Shown here piece after piece: positions 1 to 7,913 of a stretch of 64,000 nt of DNA. The notes under the pieces were generated by a model. It worked only from the letters and a program-made list of their open reading frames with translations. It was not told where the DNA came from and searched no databases. The translations under genes were made by a program, and so were the position numbers. Every line of letters begins with the position of its first letter. Position 1 is the first letter of the stretch. The stretch comes from JBDOQU01 sp039839375 (GTDB taxonomy: Bacteria; Pseudomonadota; Alphaproteobacteria; DSM-16000; Inquilinaceae): positions 1-64,000 of the forward strand of contig NZ_JBDOQU010000003.1 of assembly GCF_039839375.1 (NCBI RefSeq), written 5' to 3'.

Positions 1-2
1 AC

Positions 3-110
3 GCTGTCTACAGCCGCTCACTCACCAAGAAAGTCGCCATCATCGCCGTCGCCAGAAAGCTCCTCACCCACCTCAACGCCATGCTCAGAGACCGTAAAGC
101 CTGGGCCTGA
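3..110 (+). CDS. IS110-family transposase, C-terminal end (cut by window edge)
   Basis: The first 36 codons in frame 3 read as the last residues of an IS110/IS116/IS902-type transposase: a YSRSLTKK stretch, then a KVAIIAVARKLL-like helix and a closing LNAML..W segment, typical of the C-terminal Transposase_20 end of these DEDD recombinases. The gene enters from beyond the left edge, so intactness cannot be judged. It points to an insertion sequence abutting the window. The next 180 bases hold a fragment of a dispersed repeat and a short tandem repeat, but no recognisable element end. Identification rests on a short piece, so confidence is moderate. Confidence 0.65.
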   Translation, partial: AVYSRSLTKKVAIIAVARKLLTHLNAMLRDRKAWA

Positions 111-121
111 CAACACAGTTG

Positions 122-142
122 CCAGCCTCCGCTGGAATGACC
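122..142. repeat. Family A intergenic hairpin repeat, partial unit
   Basis: Matches one arm-loop-arm plus the closing GGAATGAC of the dispersed family A repeat (compare 656-725). Only part of a unit remains, lying just after the IS110 transposase stop. Confidence 0.5.
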
Positions 143-160
143 AACGAGGGGCCGCCCCGG

Positions 161-190
161 AAAAGCCGACAAAAGCCGACAAAAGCCCAC
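161..190. repeat. Three tandem 10-mers
   Basis: AAAAGCCGAC is present twice in a row and followed by AAAAGCCCAC, giving three head-to-tail decamers between the IS110 remnant and the I78 lipoprotein gene. No function is apparent; it may be a slippage product. Confidence 0.6.
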
Positions 191-289
191 GGCAGGAAAA
201 AATCCCCCGCCGCCGGCGCGGAACCCTCCGCCGCCATCGTCGTTTCTCAACCGTGCCGATTGCATCCCCCTTCCGAAAGGCCGCCCCCC

Positions 290-625
290 ATGATGTTCCG
301 CCCGCTGCTGATCGCCGGATCGCTCGCCATGCTCACCGCCTGCGCCGCGCAGAGCGAAGCGCCGCCGGGCGACCGGGCCGCCCCGCCCGCCTCGGCCGCC
401 TCCGGGGCTTCCGGCCCGGCGGTCTGTGAGACCGCCGATTACGCCTGGGCGGTCGGCGAACCGTGGGAAGCGGTGCGGGAGCGCGTCGAGGCCCAGGTCG
501 AGGCCGAGAACCTCACCCTCCGGGCGCTCGGGTCGGGCGACCCGATGACCATGGACTATCGGAGGGACCGGCTGACCCTGGTCTACACCGACAAGGGCGT
601 CGTCGAATCGGTCGACTGCGTCTAG
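290..625 (+). CDS. Peptidase inhibitor I78-family lipoprotein
   Basis: About 111 residues. The start is the first of two ATGs before a lipoprotein signal: a hydrophobic stretch ends in L-T-A-C (Cys18), followed by an Ala/Pro-rich linker. The C-terminal half shows the I78 pattern: a Cys (VCETADY), a helix with V-R-x-R-V, then DPMTMDYRRDRLTL and a final V-x-S-V-D-C-V. The M-D-Y-R-x-D-R-L core and the terminal Cys are the family hallmarks. I78 proteins resemble potato inhibitor I-type serine protease inhibitors and are usually periplasmic, so a role in protecting the envelope is inferred. The open frame extends upstream to 119 but that part has no family similarity. It is a single-gene unit. Confidence 0.8.
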   Translation: MMFRPLLIAGSLAMLTACAAQSEAPPGDRAAPPASAASGASGPAVCETADYAWAVGEPWEAVRERVEAQVEAENLTLRALGSGDPMTMDYRRDRLTLVYTDKGVVESVDCV

Positions 626-655
626 AGCGCGGACGCCCGGTCCTTCTCTTTTGTC

Positions 656-725
656 GTCATGCTGGACCCCGATCCAGCATCCATACGGCCTCGTCCCATG
701 GATTCCAGCCTTCGCTGGAATGACG
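656..725. repeat. Family A paired hairpin repeat
   Basis: Two inverted units: GTCAT, stem GCTGGA/TCCAGC, ATCCAT; then ATGGAT, stem TCCAGC/GCTGGA, ATGAC. Located between the convergent I78 lipoprotein and GMC oxidoreductase genes. Confidence 0.75.
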
Positions 726-758
726 TTCTCTTTTGCCGGTTCCGCCGGCGCGCCGCGT

Positions 759-2426
759 TCAGCCTGCCGCGCCGCCGCGCCGGTCCTCCGCGATCATCGC
801 CGCCGCCTTCTCCGCGATCATGATGGTCGGGGCGTTGGTGTTGCCCGACGTGATCGCCGGCATGATGGACGCGTCGGCGATTCGCAAGCCGCCGACGCTC
901 CGGACCCTCAGCCGGGGGTCGACCACCGCGCCCGCGTCCCCCTCCGGCCCCATCCGGCAGGTGCCGACGGGGTGGAAGATGGTGGTGCCGATATCGCCGG
1001 CGGCGCGCGCCAGATCCTCCTCGCTCACGAACTCCGGCCCCGGCCGGAACTCCTCCGGCGCGAAGGGCGCCAGCGCCGGGGCGGCGGCGATGCGGCGGGT
1101 CAGCCTGATCGATTCCGCCGCCACGCGCCGGTCGGCCTCGGCGGACAGATAGCCCGGCGCGATCGCCGGCGCGCTTGCCGGGTCTGGGCTCTTCAGCCGC
1201 ACGGTCCCCCGGCTCTCCGGCCGCAGGTTGCAGACCGATGCGGTGAAGGCGGGGAACGGGTGAAGGTCGCCGCCGAACTTCTCAAGGCTCAGCGGCTGGA
1301 CGTGATATTCCAGGTCCGGCGTCGCCTTCGCCGGGTCGCTGCGGATAAAGCCGCCAAGCTGGCTGGGCGCCATGGTCAGCGGCCCGCGCCGGAACAGCGC
1401 GTATTCCAGCCCCATGCCGACGCGGCCGAGAAGGCTGTTCGCCCGCTCGTTCATCGTCCTGGCGCCGCGCACCCTGAAGGCGGCGCGGATCTGAAGATGG
1501 TCCTGGAGGTTGCCGCCGACGCCGGGCAGGTCCAGCGCCGGCTCGATTCCATGTTCGGCCAGATGCGCCGCCGGCCCGATGCCGGACAGCATCATGAGGT
1601 GCGGCGACCCGACCGCGCCGGCCGAGAGGATGACCTCCCCGTCCGCCCGGATAGTCTCCTCCCCGCCGCCATTCCCGCCGCGCCGGAAGGCGACCCCCGC
1701 CGCCCTGCCGTCGCGCAGGATGAGACGGGTCGCCTGGGCGTGGGTGATGATGGTGAGGTTCGGCCGCCCCATCGCCGGGCGCAGGAAGCCCTTGGCGGTG
1801 GTCCAGCGCACGCCGCGCTTCTGGTTCACCTGGAAATAGCCGAACCCCTCATTGTCGCCCCGGTTGAAATCGTCGGTCAGGGGGAAGCCGGCCTCCGCCG
1901 CCGCCGCGCGGAAGGCGTCCAGGATGGGCCAGGAGATTCGCATCTCCTCCACCCGCCATTCGCCGCCGGTCGCGTGATGGTCGTCCGCGCCCCGCGACTG
2001 GTCCTCGGATTTCAGGAAGTGCGGCAGCACGTCCTCCCAGCCCCAGCCGGGATTGCCCATCTGCCGCCAGTCATCGTAGTCGCGGGCCTGGCCGCGCATG
2101 TAGATCATGCCGTTGATGGAGGAACAGCCGCCCAGCACCCGGCCGCGCGGATAGGCGATGGACCGGCCGTTCAGCCCAGGCTCCGGCTCCGTCGCGAAGC
2201 ACCAGTCGGTGCGCGGGTTGCCCATGGTGTAGAGGTAGCCGACCGGGATGTGGATCCACAGGTAATCGTCCCTGCCGCCGGCCTCCAGCAGCGCCACCCG
2301 CACCGACGGGTCCGCCGACAGCCGGTTGGCCAGCACGCAGCCGGCCGATCCCGCGCCGACGATCACGTAGTCGAACCGGCCGATTCCGTCGCTTTCTCCA
2401 GAGACGCCCGCTCCCATGCCCGCCAT
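759..2426 (-). CDS. GMC-family FAD-dependent oxidoreductase (choline dehydrogenase-like)
   Basis: A 555-residue flavoenzyme of the glucose-methanol-choline family. Near the N-terminus is the dinucleotide-binding motif YVIVGAGSAGCVLANRL, followed by the GMC signature region (P-R-G-R-V-L-G-G-C-S-S-I-N-G-M). The C-terminus has FHPVGTCRMG, containing the catalytic His, and the closing SGNTNAPTIMIAEKAA helix. Such enzymes oxidise alcohols to aldehydes or acids; the substrate here is unknown. The start at 2426 is supported by GGAGG eight bases upstream; longer in-frame extensions would overlap the DUF2062 gene. The two genes run in the same direction 58 bp apart and may be co-transcribed. Length is normal for the family. 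Confidence 0.92.
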   Translation of the reverse strand: MAGMGAGVSGESDGIGRFDYVIVGAGSAGCVLANRLSADPSVRVALLEAGGRDDYLWIHIPVGYLYTMGNPRTDWCFATEPEPGLNGRSIAYPRGRVLGGCSSINGMIYMRGQARDYDDWRQMGNPGWGWEDVLPHFLKSEDQSRGADDHHATGGEWRVEEMRISWPILDAFRAAAAEAGFPLTDDFNRGDNEGFGYFQVNQKRGVRWTTAKGFLRPAMGRPNLTIITHAQATRLILRDGRAAGVAFRRGGNGGGEETIRADGEVILSAGAVGSPHLMMLSGIGPAAHLAEHGIEPALDLPGVGGNLQDHLQIRAAFRVRGARTMNERANSLLGRVGMGLEYALFRRGPLTMAPSQLGGFIRSDPAKATPDLEYHVQPLSLEKFGGDLHPFPAFTASVCNLRPESRGTVRLKSPDPASAPAIAPGYLSAEADRRVAAESIRLTRRIAAAPALAPFAPEEFRPGPEFVSEEDLARAAGDIGTTIFHPVGTCRMGPEGDAGAVVDPRLRVRSVGGLRIADASIMPAITSGNTNAPTIMIAEKAAAMIAEDRRGGAAG

Positions 2427-2484
2427 TCCCCTTACCTCCGATGCCGCAAGGCTGGCATCGACGGGTGGCGCTGGCAAGGAAGCG

Positions 2485-3111
2485 TCAAATGGAGGGGTCG
2501 TCGGGGTCGTCCCAACCCTCCCGCGCGATGCGGGCGCGCAGCGATTTCGACCGCTTCTCCCGCCTGCGATGCTGATAGGCGGCGACCGGCCGGCGGACGA
2601 GGGCGTAGCAGACAAGCCAGGCCGCGACCGAGATGGGCAGGCTGCCGATCAACAGCGGCAGCCAGATCGGCCAGACATCCTTCAGGAACAGGTCGAGATC
2701 GAGCGTGATGGCCGCGCGGGTCATGTCCGCGAACAGGATGACGAATTCGGCGGGGGAAACCAGCGCCGGCCCCGCCGGGTCCGGATGAAGCCAGAAACCC
2801 AGCCGGTAGCTGGCGATCCAGACGAACGGCCAGACCCACGGGTTGCCGAAGAAGGTGCCGAGCAGCGCCGCGATCAGGTTGCCGCGCAGCAACGCCGCCA
2901 ACCCGATCGCGGTCAGGAAATGCAGCCCCAGCAGGGGCGTGATCGACGCGGCGACGCCCGACGCCAGCCCGGCGGCGATGGCGTGGGGCGTGGCGTTCAG
3001 CCGGCCCAGCCTGTGGCCGACATAGGCCCCGGCGCGCCGCCAGCCGGCGCTGGGCCAGAAGACGTCGCGCGCGCGGCGATGCCAGCGGATGGGCGAACGG
3101 CGGCGGAACAT
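2485..3111 (-). CDS. DUF2062 domain membrane protein
   Basis: 208 residues. An Arg-rich cytoplasmic N-terminus is followed by the DUF2062 core: ATPHAIAAGLASGVAAS, then hydrophobic segments containing NPWVWPFVWIASYRLG, another membrane segment around residues 155-180, and a basic C-terminal tail. DUF2062 proteins are small inner-membrane proteins without a proven biochemical role; some are fused to glycosyltransferases. It lies between the DUF2937 gene and the GMC oxidoreductase on the same strand, 61 bp after the former, so a three-gene unit is possible. No odd features. Confidence 0.85.
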   Translation of the reverse strand: MFRRRSPIRWHRRARDVFWPSAGWRRAGAYVGHRLGRLNATPHAIAAGLASGVAASITPLLGLHFLTAIGLAALLRGNLIAALLGTFFGNPWVWPFVWIASYRLGFWLHPDPAGPALVSPAEFVILFADMTRAAITLDLDLFLKDVWPIWLPLLIGSLPISVAAWLVCYALVRRPVAAYQHRRREKRSKSLRARIAREGWDDPDDPSI

Positions 3112-3172
3112 CGGCCGGAAACGATCCTTGTCGACGGGAAGGTCGGGACGGGGAACCCGACCCTAGTGCCGA

Positions 3173-3805
3173 TCAGTCGCGACGGCCAGCGAACAGCGGG
3201 CTGAGCGGCCGTCCCCCAGCGGACTTCCGCGTGGACTTCCGCGTCGGCTTCCGCCCCGGCGGCTTACGGGGCTGTTCCGGCCCGCTCCGGTCGCCGGGAC
3301 GGTGGCGCAGGCCGTGCAGGATGCCGCGCCCGATCTCGATCAGGAGGATCGTCAGCCCGGCGCCGGCGGCGACATAGACCAGGCTCGCCTTGTCGACCGG
3401 CAGAGTGGGCTTGTAACGCGCCCAGGCGTCGGCCGCGATCTCCGGATCGAACGCGCCGGCGAAGACGAACGGCTTGCGGGCAATGCCGGCCCGCTCCAGC
3501 GCCCGCTGCGCGTCGCCCAGAAGCGCCGCGCGGTTGATCTTCGCCCGCATCGCGACGCCCTCGCCGACGATGCGGCGATCGTCGTTGGTCCGGAAGATTT
3601 CGATATATTCGTAGAGCGCCAGGTCGGCCTCGCGCGCGCGGTCGGTGATGGACGCGACATCGCGCTCCGCCTCGGCCACGCGGCCGGCCAGATTCTGCTG
3701 ATAGGCGTTCATGAAGCCCGCAAGCTGTGAACAGACCGCGACCGCCGCGAGGACGGCCGCGATTCGCGCCAGCACTCCGAGCCTGTGGCCGAGATATGAA
3801 AGCAC
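3173..3805 (-). CDS. DUF2937 family membrane protein
   Basis: 210 residues from a GTG start at 3805, chosen because AAGGAGGGA lies just upstream; the frame stays open to 3928 without better signals. One N-terminal membrane segment precedes a long, probably periplasmic helical region with the DUF2937 pattern (AYQQNLAGRVAEAERDV, LYEYIEIFR, a W-A-R-Y-K-P-T-L-P segment). A second membrane helix and a Lys/Arg/Pro-rich tail with repeated RKxTRKS end the protein. Function is unknown for the family. It starts divergently from the methyltransferase gene at 4024. Confidence 0.75.
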   Translation of the reverse strand: MLSYLGHRLGVLARIAAVLAAVAVCSQLAGFMNAYQQNLAGRVAEAERDVASITDRAREADLALYEYIEIFRTNDDRRIVGEGVAMRAKINRAALLGDAQRALERAGIARKPFVFAGAFDPEIAADAWARYKPTLPVDKASLVYVAAGAGLTILLIEIGRGILHGLRHRPGDRSGPEQPRKPPGRKPTRKSTRKSAGGRPLSPLFAGRRD

Positions 3806-4023
3806 CTGTCCCTCCTTGGATGGGGGAACGATGCCGGAACAACACGGCGGCTTTATGTTGCCATTTGCCATAATTTCGTCTTGCGCCGCGCATGTCCGCC
3901 CCGCGCCCGGCGCGCGGCTCCGCCTCACGCGGTGTCTTCCCCGAAGGCGGTGACAGGATTATTTCCGTTCCCGGCAGCGAGGCGGCAGCCGACCGCCCTG
4001 CCGGCTTTTCCCAACATCGGTGG

Positions 4024-5007
4024 ATGGACGGACGATCCATGGGATCGTTTTCTCTCGCGGCCCAGCGCCGGCTGGAAATCGGGCTGGCGCTCCTGGACGG
4101 CGACGCGCCGGCGGACGCCGCCGACGCCTTCCGCGCCGCGCTGGAGGAAGCGCCGGACTATCCCGACGCCTGGTTCAGCCTGGGCCATGCCTGCGAGGCG
4201 TCGTGCGATCCTGACGGCGCGGCCGAAGCCTATCGCCGCTACCGCGCGCTCGACCCTGGGGACGCGATGGGCGCCGGCGTCCGGCTGGCGCTTCTGGGCG
4301 CGGAGGCGACGCCGGACCGGCTGCCGGCCGCCTATGTCCGCGCCCTGTTCGACCAGTACGCCCCGCGCTTCGACCGGGCGCTGACGGAGCGGCTGGGCTA
4401 TCGCGCGCCGGCGCTGCTGCGCGAGGCCGTGCTGGCGGACCGGCGTCCGGACGATCCGCCGCTGTCGATCCTCGATCTCGGCTGCGGGACCGGGCTGGGC
4501 GGCGCGGCCTTCCGTGACCTGGCGGTCTGGCTGGAGGGGGTGGACCTCTCCCCCGGCATGGTCGCCAGGGCGCGCATGCGCGGGCTCTACGACGCGCTGG
4601 AGGTAGAGGATATCGAGACGGCGCTGGACCGGGCGGAGCGCCGCTACGATCTGGTGCTGGCGGCCGACGTGCTGGCCTATCTGGGCGATCTCGGGACGGT
4701 CTTCCGGCAGGCGCGGCGCGTCCTGATGCCGGATGGCCTGTTCGCTTTCACCGTGGAGCGGACGGACGAGCCGGGCTTCCGGCTGGGCGAGAAGCACCGC
4801 TATGCCCATAACGACCTCTACGTCGCCGCCCAGGCCGCCGTCGCCGGCTTCGAGGTGGCGCGCATGAGCCTGGACTGGAGCCGCACGGAGGCCGGAGCGC
4901 CCGTGCCGGGGCTGGTCGTCGTGCTGTGCGCGGCGGCGGAGATCGGGATGGACGATGTCGTCATAGCGCCGCCGCCGGAAACCGGACGCGGGCGGCTCGA
5001 CGCCTGA
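4024..5007 (+). CDS. TPR-containing class I SAM-dependent methyltransferase
   Basis: About 327 residues. The first ~110 form two to three TPR-like helical pairs (LDGDAPADAADAFRAALEEAPDYPDAWFSLGHA, then AAEAYRRYRALDP). The rest is a Rossmann methyltransferase: ILDLGCGTGLGG (motif I), an acidic loop VDLSPGMVARAR (motif II), VLAADVLAYLGDL (motif IV) and a post-core FAFTVER strand. Similar proteins are annotated as TPR methyltransferases of unknown substrate. The start may be the ATG at 4024 or 4039; no clear ribosome site decides. The frame opens at 3892, but the upstream part is dissimilar to the family. The next gene follows by 50 bp. Confidence 0.8.
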   Translation: MDGRSMGSFSLAAQRRLEIGLALLDGDAPADAADAFRAALEEAPDYPDAWFSLGHACEASCDPDGAAEAYRRYRALDPGDAMGAGVRLALLGAEATPDRLPAAYVRALFDQYAPRFDRALTERLGYRAPALLREAVLADRRPDDPPLSILDLGCGTGLGGAAFRDLAVWLEGVDLSPGMVARARMRGLYDALEVEDIETALDRAERRYDLVLAADVLAYLGDLGTVFRQARRVLMPDGLFAFTVERTDEPGFRLGEKHRYAHNDLYVAAQAAVAGFEVARMSLDWSRTEAGAPVPGLVVVLCAAAEIGMDDVVIAPPPETGRGRLDA

Positions 5008-5057
5008 CCTTCCGGGTCCGGGGGTGCGGATTTCGCGGGCGTTGGCTATGGTCGGCC

Positions 5058-5927
5058 ATGTTCGAAGGATTCACGCTCGATTTCATCGACCTTCCGGAAG
5101 CCAGGCTGAGGGTCCGCCATGGCGGGTCGGGGCCGCCGGTGCTGCTGCTACACGGCCATCCGCGCACCCATGCGACATGGCATCTGGTTGCGCCGATCCT
5201 CGCCCGGACACATACGGTCGTCTGTCCGGACTTGCGCGGATTCGGCCAATCCTCCAAACCCGCCGACACGCCGGACCATCGCGGCTCCTCCAAGCGCGCC
5301 AAGGCCGGAGACTGCGTCGCGCTGATGCGGCGGCTGGGGTTTGAGCGGTTCGCGCTGGTCGGCCATGACCGCGGCTCCTACACCGCCTTCCGCACCGCGA
5401 TGGATCACCCGGACGCTGTGACCCGCCTCGCCATCCTGGACGGCGTGCCGATCGTTGAGGCGCTGGAGCGGTGCGACGTACGCTTCGCCCAGGCCTGGTG
5501 GCACTGGTTCTTCTTCGCCCAGAAGGAGAAGCCCGAACGGGCGATCCTTGCCGATCCGGACGCCTGGTACGGAGGATCGCCCGAGAGGATGGGGGAGGAG
5601 AATTTCGCCGACTACCGCGCCGCGATCCACGACCCCGCCACCGTCCACGGGATGATGGAGGATTACCGCGCCGGGCTGGGCGTCGACCGCGCCTATGACG
5701 AGGAGGATCGGCGGCAAGGCCGGAAGGTGCGCTGCCCCGTCCTCTGCCTCTGGTCGCTGAAGGACGATCTGGAGGCGCTCTATGGCGACGTGCTGGGCGT
5801 CTGGCGGCCCTGGGCGGCGGACCTCCGGGGGCACGGCATCGACAGCGGCCACCATATGGCCGAGGAGGCGCCGGAGGAACTGGCTGCCGCCCTGCTGCGG
5901 TTCCTGGAGGAGGAGCCCGCCCGATGA
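5058..5927 (+). CDS. Alpha/beta hydrolase, fluoroacetate (haloacetate) dehalogenase-like
   Basis: 289 residues, collinear with the fluoroacetate dehalogenase family. Visible are the oxyanion region LLLHGHPRTHATW, the nucleophile motif G-H-D104-R-G, the acid Asp128 (AILDGVP), the halide-pocket pair His149-Trp150 (WWHWFFFAQ), EDYRAG and the base His265 (DSGHHMAEEAPE). An Asp rather than Ser nucleophile supports dehalogenase or epoxide-hydrolase chemistry. One carboxylate-binding Arg is kept (Arg105), but the position equivalent to Arg114 of the characterised enzyme is Tyr here, so the substrate may differ. The stop overlaps the ATG of rlmJ (ATGA), implying translational coupling. Confidence 0.85.
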   Translation: MFEGFTLDFIDLPEARLRVRHGGSGPPVLLLHGHPRTHATWHLVAPILARTHTVVCPDLRGFGQSSKPADTPDHRGSSKRAKAGDCVALMRRLGFERFALVGHDRGSYTAFRTAMDHPDAVTRLAILDGVPIVEALERCDVRFAQAWWHWFFFAQKEKPERAILADPDAWYGGSPERMGEENFADYRAAIHDPATVHGMMEDYRAGLGVDRAYDEEDRRQGRKVRCPVLCLWSLKDDLEALYGDVLGVWRPWAADLRGHGIDSGHHMAEEAPEELAAALLRFLEEEPAR

Positions 5928-6750
5928 ACTATCGGCATGCCTACCATGCCGGTGGGGCGGCGGACGTGTTCAAGCATGTCGTGCTGACCATGCTGGTCGA
6001 CGCGCTGCGGGCGAAGGAGAAGCCCTTCTCCGTGCTGGACACCCATGCCGGGATCGGCCGCTACGATCTGGCGGGGGCGGAGGCCGGCAAGACCGGCGAA
6101 TGGCGCGACGGTATCGGCCGGCTGCTTGGCGTGGACGTGCCGGAGGGGGTGCGGCCCTATCTCGACATCGTCCGCGCGATGAATGGCGGCGGGGAGGAGA
6201 TCGCGACCTATCCGGGATCGCCCGCGCCATGCTGCGCCCGCACGACCGGCTGCGGCTGGTGGAACTGCATCCGGAGGATCTGGCGGCGCTGAAGCGTCTC
6301 TATGCCGGCGACGGGCAAATCGCCATCCATCACCGCGACGCGTACGAGGCGCTGAAGGCCCTGACGCCGCCGCCGGAGCGGCGCGGGCTGGCGCTGATCG
6401 ATCCGGCCTTCGAGGTCGAGGACGAGTTTGCGCGCATGGTTCGCGCGCTGGCCGAGGCGCACCGCCGCTGGCCGACCGGCATCTACGCGCTGTGGCATCC
6501 GATCAAGCATCGCGCGCCGGTCGACCGCTTCCATGGCGACCTGGTCAATACCGGCATCCGCCGCATCCTGGCGGTGGAGCTGACGGTCTACGCCGAAGCC
6601 CGTCCCGACCGCCTGACCGGCTCCGGCCTCGCCATCGTGAATCCGCCCTTCGGGCTTGAGGCAAAGCTGGCCGAAACCCTGCCGCCGCTCCAGTACCTGC
6701 TGGCCCGCGACGGCGGCGGCGTGGAGATCAGGTGGCTGGTGCCGGAGTAG
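5924..6750 (+). pseudogene. rlmJ: 23S rRNA (adenine-2030-N6)-methyltransferase RlmJ, frameshifted
   Basis: The first ~98 codons (NYRHAYHAGGAADVFKH, VLDTHAGIGRYDL, then ATYPGSP) are clearly RlmJ. From about 6216 the original frame runs into non-homologous residues and stops at 6292, while the +2 frame resumes with ARAMLRPHDRLRLVELHP and continues to 6750. RlmJ normally reads YPGSP-x-IARxxLR here; a missing 10-nt repeat of GATCGCCC plus two bases would account for the shift exactly. The catalytic DPPY motif is also altered to DPAF, though the later NPPF is kept. RlmJ methylates A2030 of 23S rRNA and is dispensable in E. coli. It may be a real pseudogene or an assembly error. Confidence 0.85.
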
Positions 6751-6763
6751 GTTTTTTTTTGTT

Positions 6764-6886
6764 GGTCATTCCCGACTTGATCGGGAATCCATAGGCCGTC
6801 GCCGCTTCACCGAAGGCGAAGAAGCGGGCGCCGTTCCGGCGGCCTTCGACGTCCCATGGATGCCGGATCGGGGTCCGGCATGACGG
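6764..6886. repeat. Family A paired hairpin repeat
   Basis: GTCAT, stem TCCCGA/TCGGGA, ATCCAT, then a ~75-bp spacer and the inverted unit ATGGAT, stem GCCGGA/TCCGGC, ATGAC. A run of T residues precedes the first unit. It lies between the convergent rlmJ and adenosine deaminase genes. Confidence 0.8.
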
Positions 6887-6905
6887 TTTTTCCTTGGAGG
6901 GGCGG

Positions 6906-7913
6906 TTATTCCGCCGCGAGCCGCTCCAGCAGCCGGGCGCGCGTTCCTTCGTCCACGAAGGCGGCTTCAAGCGCGGTGCGGGTGAGGCCGAGGAGGAGTT
7001 CGTCGGATAGGCCGAACTCCCGGCTGGCGATCTCGTACTCCCGGCCGATCGTGGTCGCGAAATAGGGCGGGTCGTCGCTGTTCAGCGTGACTTTGACGCC
7101 GGCCGCCATCAAAGTCGGCAGCGGGTGGGCGGCGTAGCCGTCATAGATGCCGGTCGCGACGTTGCTGGTGGGGCAGACCTCCAGCACGATTCCGCGCGCC
7201 GCGATCTCCTCCACCAGCGCCGGATCCTCGACCGACCGGACGCCGTGGCCCAGCCGCGTGACCGGCAGCTCCAGCGCCTTCCTGATCTGCTCCGGCGGCC
7301 CCCATTCGCCGGCATGGGTGGTGCAGGCCAGCCCCGCCTCCTCACGGGCGATGCGGTAGACCTCCGCGAACTGCGCCGGCGGGTATCCCGCCTCGTCGCC
7401 GCCCATGCCGAAGCCGGTGACCAGCGGGTGCGGATGCCGGGCCGTCAGCCGCGCCACCTCCAGCGCCCGCTCGACGCCGAAATGGCGGACGCAGGTGACG
7501 ATGCAGCGGCCCTCCATGCCGGTCTCCGCGCGGGCGTCCTCGATCCCCCGGGCGATGCCCTCGACATGGCCCTGGTAGGAGAGGCCGGCCTGGGCGGCAT
7601 GGTCGGGAGAAGACATGACCTCGACATAGATCGCACCCTCCGCCGCGCAGGCGACGAGATACTCGTATGTGACGTCGCGATAGTCCTCCTCCGTCCGGAT
7701 GGTCGCGGCGGCGGCGTCATAGGTCTTGAGGAAATCCAGAAAGCCGTCCCAGGCGAAGGTCCCGTCGTCCCGGAACAGTCCGTCGGGCGTGGCCATCCCG
7801 TTGCGCCGCGCCAGCCGCCGCACAAGGTCCGGCGTCGCCGTCCCCTCCAGATGAACGTGAAGCTCGGCCTTGGGCAGGTTGCGGGTCATGTCCGGTGTCC
7901 TTATACGGCTCAT
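6906..7913 (-). CDS. add: Adenosine deaminase
   Basis: 335 residues. Metal-dependent hydrolase of the ADA family, converting (deoxy)adenosine to (deoxy)inosine. Visible are the first zinc motif H-V-H in KAELHVHLEGT, the substrate region DFLKTYDAA, THAGEW (zinc His and catalytic Glu), RLGHG and LNSDDPPYF with the metal Asp. The start at 7913 forms an ATGA overlap with the upstream DMT transporter and has GGGAG five bases upstream; an internal ATG at 7889 is an alternative. The same frame stays open far upstream through the transporter gene, but that extension is not homologous. With deoA, deoC and adenosine kinase nearby it belongs to nucleoside salvage. Confidence 0.93.
   Translation of the reverse strand: MSRIRTPDMTRNLPKAELHVHLEGTATPDLVRRLARRNGMATPDGLFRDDGTFAWDGFLDFLKTYDAAAATIRTEEDYRDVTYEYLVACAAEGAIYVEVMSSPDHAAQAGLSYQGHVEGIARGIEDARAETGMEGRCIVTCVRHFGVERALEVARLTARHPHPLVTGFGMGGDEAGYPPAQFAEVYRIAREEAGLACTTHAGEWGPPEQIRKALELPVTRLGHGVRSVEDPALVEEIAARGIVLEVCPTSNVATGIYDGYAAHPLPTLMAAGVKVTLNSDDPPYFATTIGREYEIASREFGLSDELLLGLTRTALEAAFVDEGTRARLLERLAAE

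Noticed and set aside
161..190. Tandem decamers as a possible CRISPR or iteron array
   Set aside because: Only three units, no spacers, no cas or rep genes nearby.
651..2708. 685-codon open frame on the plus strand opposite the GMC oxidoreductase
   Set aside because: Arg/Pro/Gly-rich with no recognisable domain; the antisense frame has full GMC homology. A GC-bias shadow.
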